Below are positions 14,541-16,497 of a stretch of 16,497 nucleotides of DNA, in pieces. Origin of the DNA: Bacteroidales bacterium (GTDB lineage Bacteria; Bacteroidota; Bacteroidia; Bacteroidales; BM520); NCBI GenBank assembly GCA_023230285.1, contig JALNXP010000023.1, positions 1 to 16,497 of the forward strand, read 5' to 3'. Numbering within the stretch: the stretch's first letter is position 1; each line of letters starts with the position of its first letter. The notes under the pieces were generated by a model. The model saw only the letters and a program-made list of their open reading frames with translations. It did not search any database and had not been told where the DNA came from. A program made the position numbers and the translations under genes.

Positions 14541-16460
14541 TTACTTTTTCAATACTTTGAAATAAAAATCTTTATTATCGGTTTTTAATTGCAAAACATA
14601 ATAGCCGCTTTTAATATCCGAAAAACACATGGTAACTACATTATAATTATGATTGACATTAGTTGCTTGACACACAACCTTTCCGGATACATCGACAAGT
14701 TGAGCATACCTGACAAATAAAGTTTCATCTCCAATAGTTTCATCAAGAACAACAGTTATTTTATCTTCAAAAGGATTAGGATAAAGTATAGGAGTAACTC
14801 TAATAAAATCCTGAAGCATAATTATTTTAGGATATACACCTGATTTATAAAGCGTTATGCTCACATCATAAATTCCGGCTGATTTATACAAAACATTTTC
14901 AGGCTGAAAAAGAGACGAGTATGAAGGTTCTCCGCCTTCAAAATACCACAAACACGAATCGGGATTTCCAAAAAAGTTAGTTTGAAAACTAACCTCATCA
15001 CCAACTAAAACATTAGGAGAATACAAACTGTATAATGATGAATTATTGATAGAATAAGCTATGTCGGAAATTGTTAGATTATCAGTATAGCCTTGTAATT
15101 CAGTAACTCCGGAGTTTGTCGGGTCTAACCAGCAATCAAGTCGATTTATAGAATCGTTGCCGTTAGAAGTCCACGAGTATGATAGTTTTCCATAATAATC
15201 CGCAGAATTAGGTGTGTCGCAAGACGAATTGCCTCCTGTCAAAGTTCCGATAACATTACCTTCAGCGTCAATTAAAGGAGAACCGGAAGAGCCACCTTCG
15301 GTAACGCCATGTCCCGATTCTGTCTCCTGCCAATAAACCTTCCAGTGTGTCATCTTCAGAGAACCGCTATTCCACGGACTTTCCGATATATTGTATGCAG
15401 ACGAAACCTTTTTCACATCACCGTTAGGGTGATGAACTGACTTGGCGGTAGACTCTAAGTCACCCGAAACATCCCAACCGGAGAAATAAGCATTATAATC
15501 TTCCGGAATCACAGAATCTATAAGCTTAAGCAAATAAAAATCAGAGCCTAAAATAACATTATAATTTTCAGAATAAGCAATTGGATAACAGCCAATTAAA
15601 GATTTTTTTTCAGGCTCTTCAGATGCCGGCTCACAATAAGGGTCTTCATAATCAAAATAAAAAATCCATTTTGCAAACTCCAACTTTTTAGTCTCTTGCG
15701 CACAATGCCACGCCGTAAGAACATAAGGCTCTCTATTCTGCAAAGTATTATTCATCAAAGTTCCGGTGCAAAGATAATATTTACCGCTCGCTAAAATGTA
15801 TAACCTCATCACAGCATTTGCAGTAACTCTTACTGAACTGCCTTCCGGACAATTGATGTTCACATTACACAAACCTGAATCTTTATCATCAGCAAATACA
15901 TCATAAAAAAAATATGAAAATCCATCAATAGTGAAATCAAAATCCTCAAGTTGCTGCTTTGAATTACAATTATATTCCAAAATAATAACATCTCCCTTAA
16001 CAGGTGAAATAGTAAACGTATTGTCTTCTAAAACATTAGACGTATTGAAAGAGCCTAAAACATCTGAAAGATCCTTATTATACACAAAAAGAGAAGCATT
16101 GGGAGACATCTTAATATCAGAAAAAGAAATACCGACAGCTTTGGCTTCTGCAATATAAAAAGAAATGATATAGACATAATTGTCGCCATCGACAGCAGTT
16201 ACATTATCAATAATATTTTTACGGGAATAATCTGCATCAATAAAAAATCCGACATGCCGGCGACAACCGTCTTTACAAACTTCTTCCATGTTTTTCTGCA
16301 TATACTCAATGTCAGCTTTCACCGGAACAACAGTTTTGCTACTGCAAATTTGCGAATGAGCGAAGCTATACGGATAGCCACCATGCGAAATCTGCGCATA
16401 CAAAGAGCTAAAACTGCAAGCAAATAAAACAATAAAACAACATAGAAGATTTTTAGACAT
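14541..16460 (-). CDS. Secreted trypsin-like (lysyl-endopeptidase-like) serine protease with PKD domain and T9SS sorting domain
   Basis: This 639-residue enzyme has a signal peptide (1-22, cleaved near YAQ). The S1-type catalytic region spans about 195-455: His252 in VLTAWHCAQ, Asp307 in LGSDFYLLKL as the likely triad acid, and Ser392 in TEGGSSGSPLID, followed by GTLTGGNSSC. The motif wording resembles Achromobacter lysyl endopeptidase, but cleavage specificity is not proven. An N-terminal region (about 23-190) resembles the prodomain or beta-rich lead of related secreted peptidases. A PKD-like beta-sandwich follows (about 465-555, with SLFQPENVLYKSAGIYDVSIT split across 516-536). The last 83 residues (557-639) are a type A T9SS sorting domain with PILYPNPFEDKITVVL and the ending FYFKVLKK, sending it across the outer membrane. 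Its promoter is not visible in the 37 bases upstream. Confidence 0.92.
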   Translation of the reverse strand: MSKNLLCCFIVLFACSFSSLYAQISHGGYPYSFAHSQICSSKTVVPVKADIEYMQKNMEEVCKDGCRRHVGFFIDADYSRKNIIDNVTAVDGDNYVYIISFYIAEAKAVGISFSDIKMSPNASLFVYNKDLSDVLGSFNTSNVLEDNTFTISPVKGDVIILEYNCNSKQQLEDFDFTIDGFSYFFYDVFADDKDSGLCNVNINCPEGSSVRVTANAVMRLYILASGKYYLCTGTLMNNTLQNREPYVLTAWHCAQETKKLEFAKWIFYFDYEDPYCEPASEEPEKKSLIGCYPIAYSENYNVILGSDFYLLKLIDSVIPEDYNAYFSGWDVSGDLESTAKSVHHPNGDVKKVSSAYNISESPWNSGSLKMTHWKVYWQETESGHGVTEGGSSGSPLIDAEGNVIGTLTGGNSSCDTPNSADYYGKLSYSWTSNGNDSINRLDCWLDPTNSGVTELQGYTDNLTISDIAYSINNSSLYSLYSPNVLVGDEVSFQTNFFGNPDSCLWYFEGGEPSYSSLFQPENVLYKSAGIYDVSITLYKSGVYPKIIMLQDFIRVTPILYPNPFEDKITVVLDETIGDETLFVRYAQLVDVSGKVVCQATNVNHNYNVVTMCFSDIKSGYYVLQLKTDNKDFYFKVLKK

Positions 16461-16497
16461 AATAAATTTTTATGTAGTTGAATAACGCTTTAAATAG

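Noticed and set aside
1..16497. CRISPR arrays, IS elements, tRNA genes, phage or integron parts
   Set aside because: No regularly spaced repeats, transposase or integrase motifs, terminal inverted repeats or tRNA cloverleaf were found; nearly all the window is dense coding sequence.

Overview
The window is a stretch of AT-rich chromosome from a member of the Bacteroidota, most likely the order Bacteroidales. The evidence is a SusC-type TonB-dependent receptor with an N-terminal carboxypeptidase-regulatory-like domain, a secreted protease with a type IX secretion C-terminal sorting domain, a GH3-family acyl/amido synthetase, promoters of the Bacteroidota form (TTG, then TAnnTTTG), and few Shine-Dalgarno sequences. 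The sorting domain points to a T9SS-bearing lineage rather than Bacteroides sensu stricto. I cannot name a genus.

Layout. (1) Positions 1-2776, + strand: a housekeeping run of secA (5' end missing), pyrH and frr, closed by a strong convergent hairpin terminator at 2811-2852. (2) Positions 2860-10799, - strand, reading right to left: a FadD-like acyl-CoA ligase with its own promoter; then GH3 synthetase, LysE-type exporter, DUF308 membrane protein and a Cys/His-rich HYC-type envelope protein, packed with gaps of 13, 12 and 1 bp; then a TonB-dependent receptor and a secreted heavy-metal-associated (HMA) domain protein. (3) Positions 10993-11865, + strand: an AraC-family regulator divergent from the ligase. 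(4) Positions 11887-16460, - strand: a probable operon of secreted T9SS serine protease, membrane histidine kinase and hemW.

Two themes stand out. The first is envelope metal handling: the HYC-type protein, a receptor with an unusual C-x3-CC motif before its plug, and a secreted HMA protein with three separate Cys/His sites lie next to each other on one strand. The second is fatty-acid or acyl-amino-acid chemistry: two different adenylate-forming enzymes (FadD-like and GH3) sit next to a LysE amino-acid exporter family member, with an AraC regulator opposite. How far the two themes are linked is unknown; the HYC gene physically joins them.

There is no CRISPR array, transposase, rRNA or tRNA that I can see, and no gene-free stretch over 300 bases. 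The longest intergenic region, about 193 bp at 10800-10992, holds divergent promoters and two small dyads.
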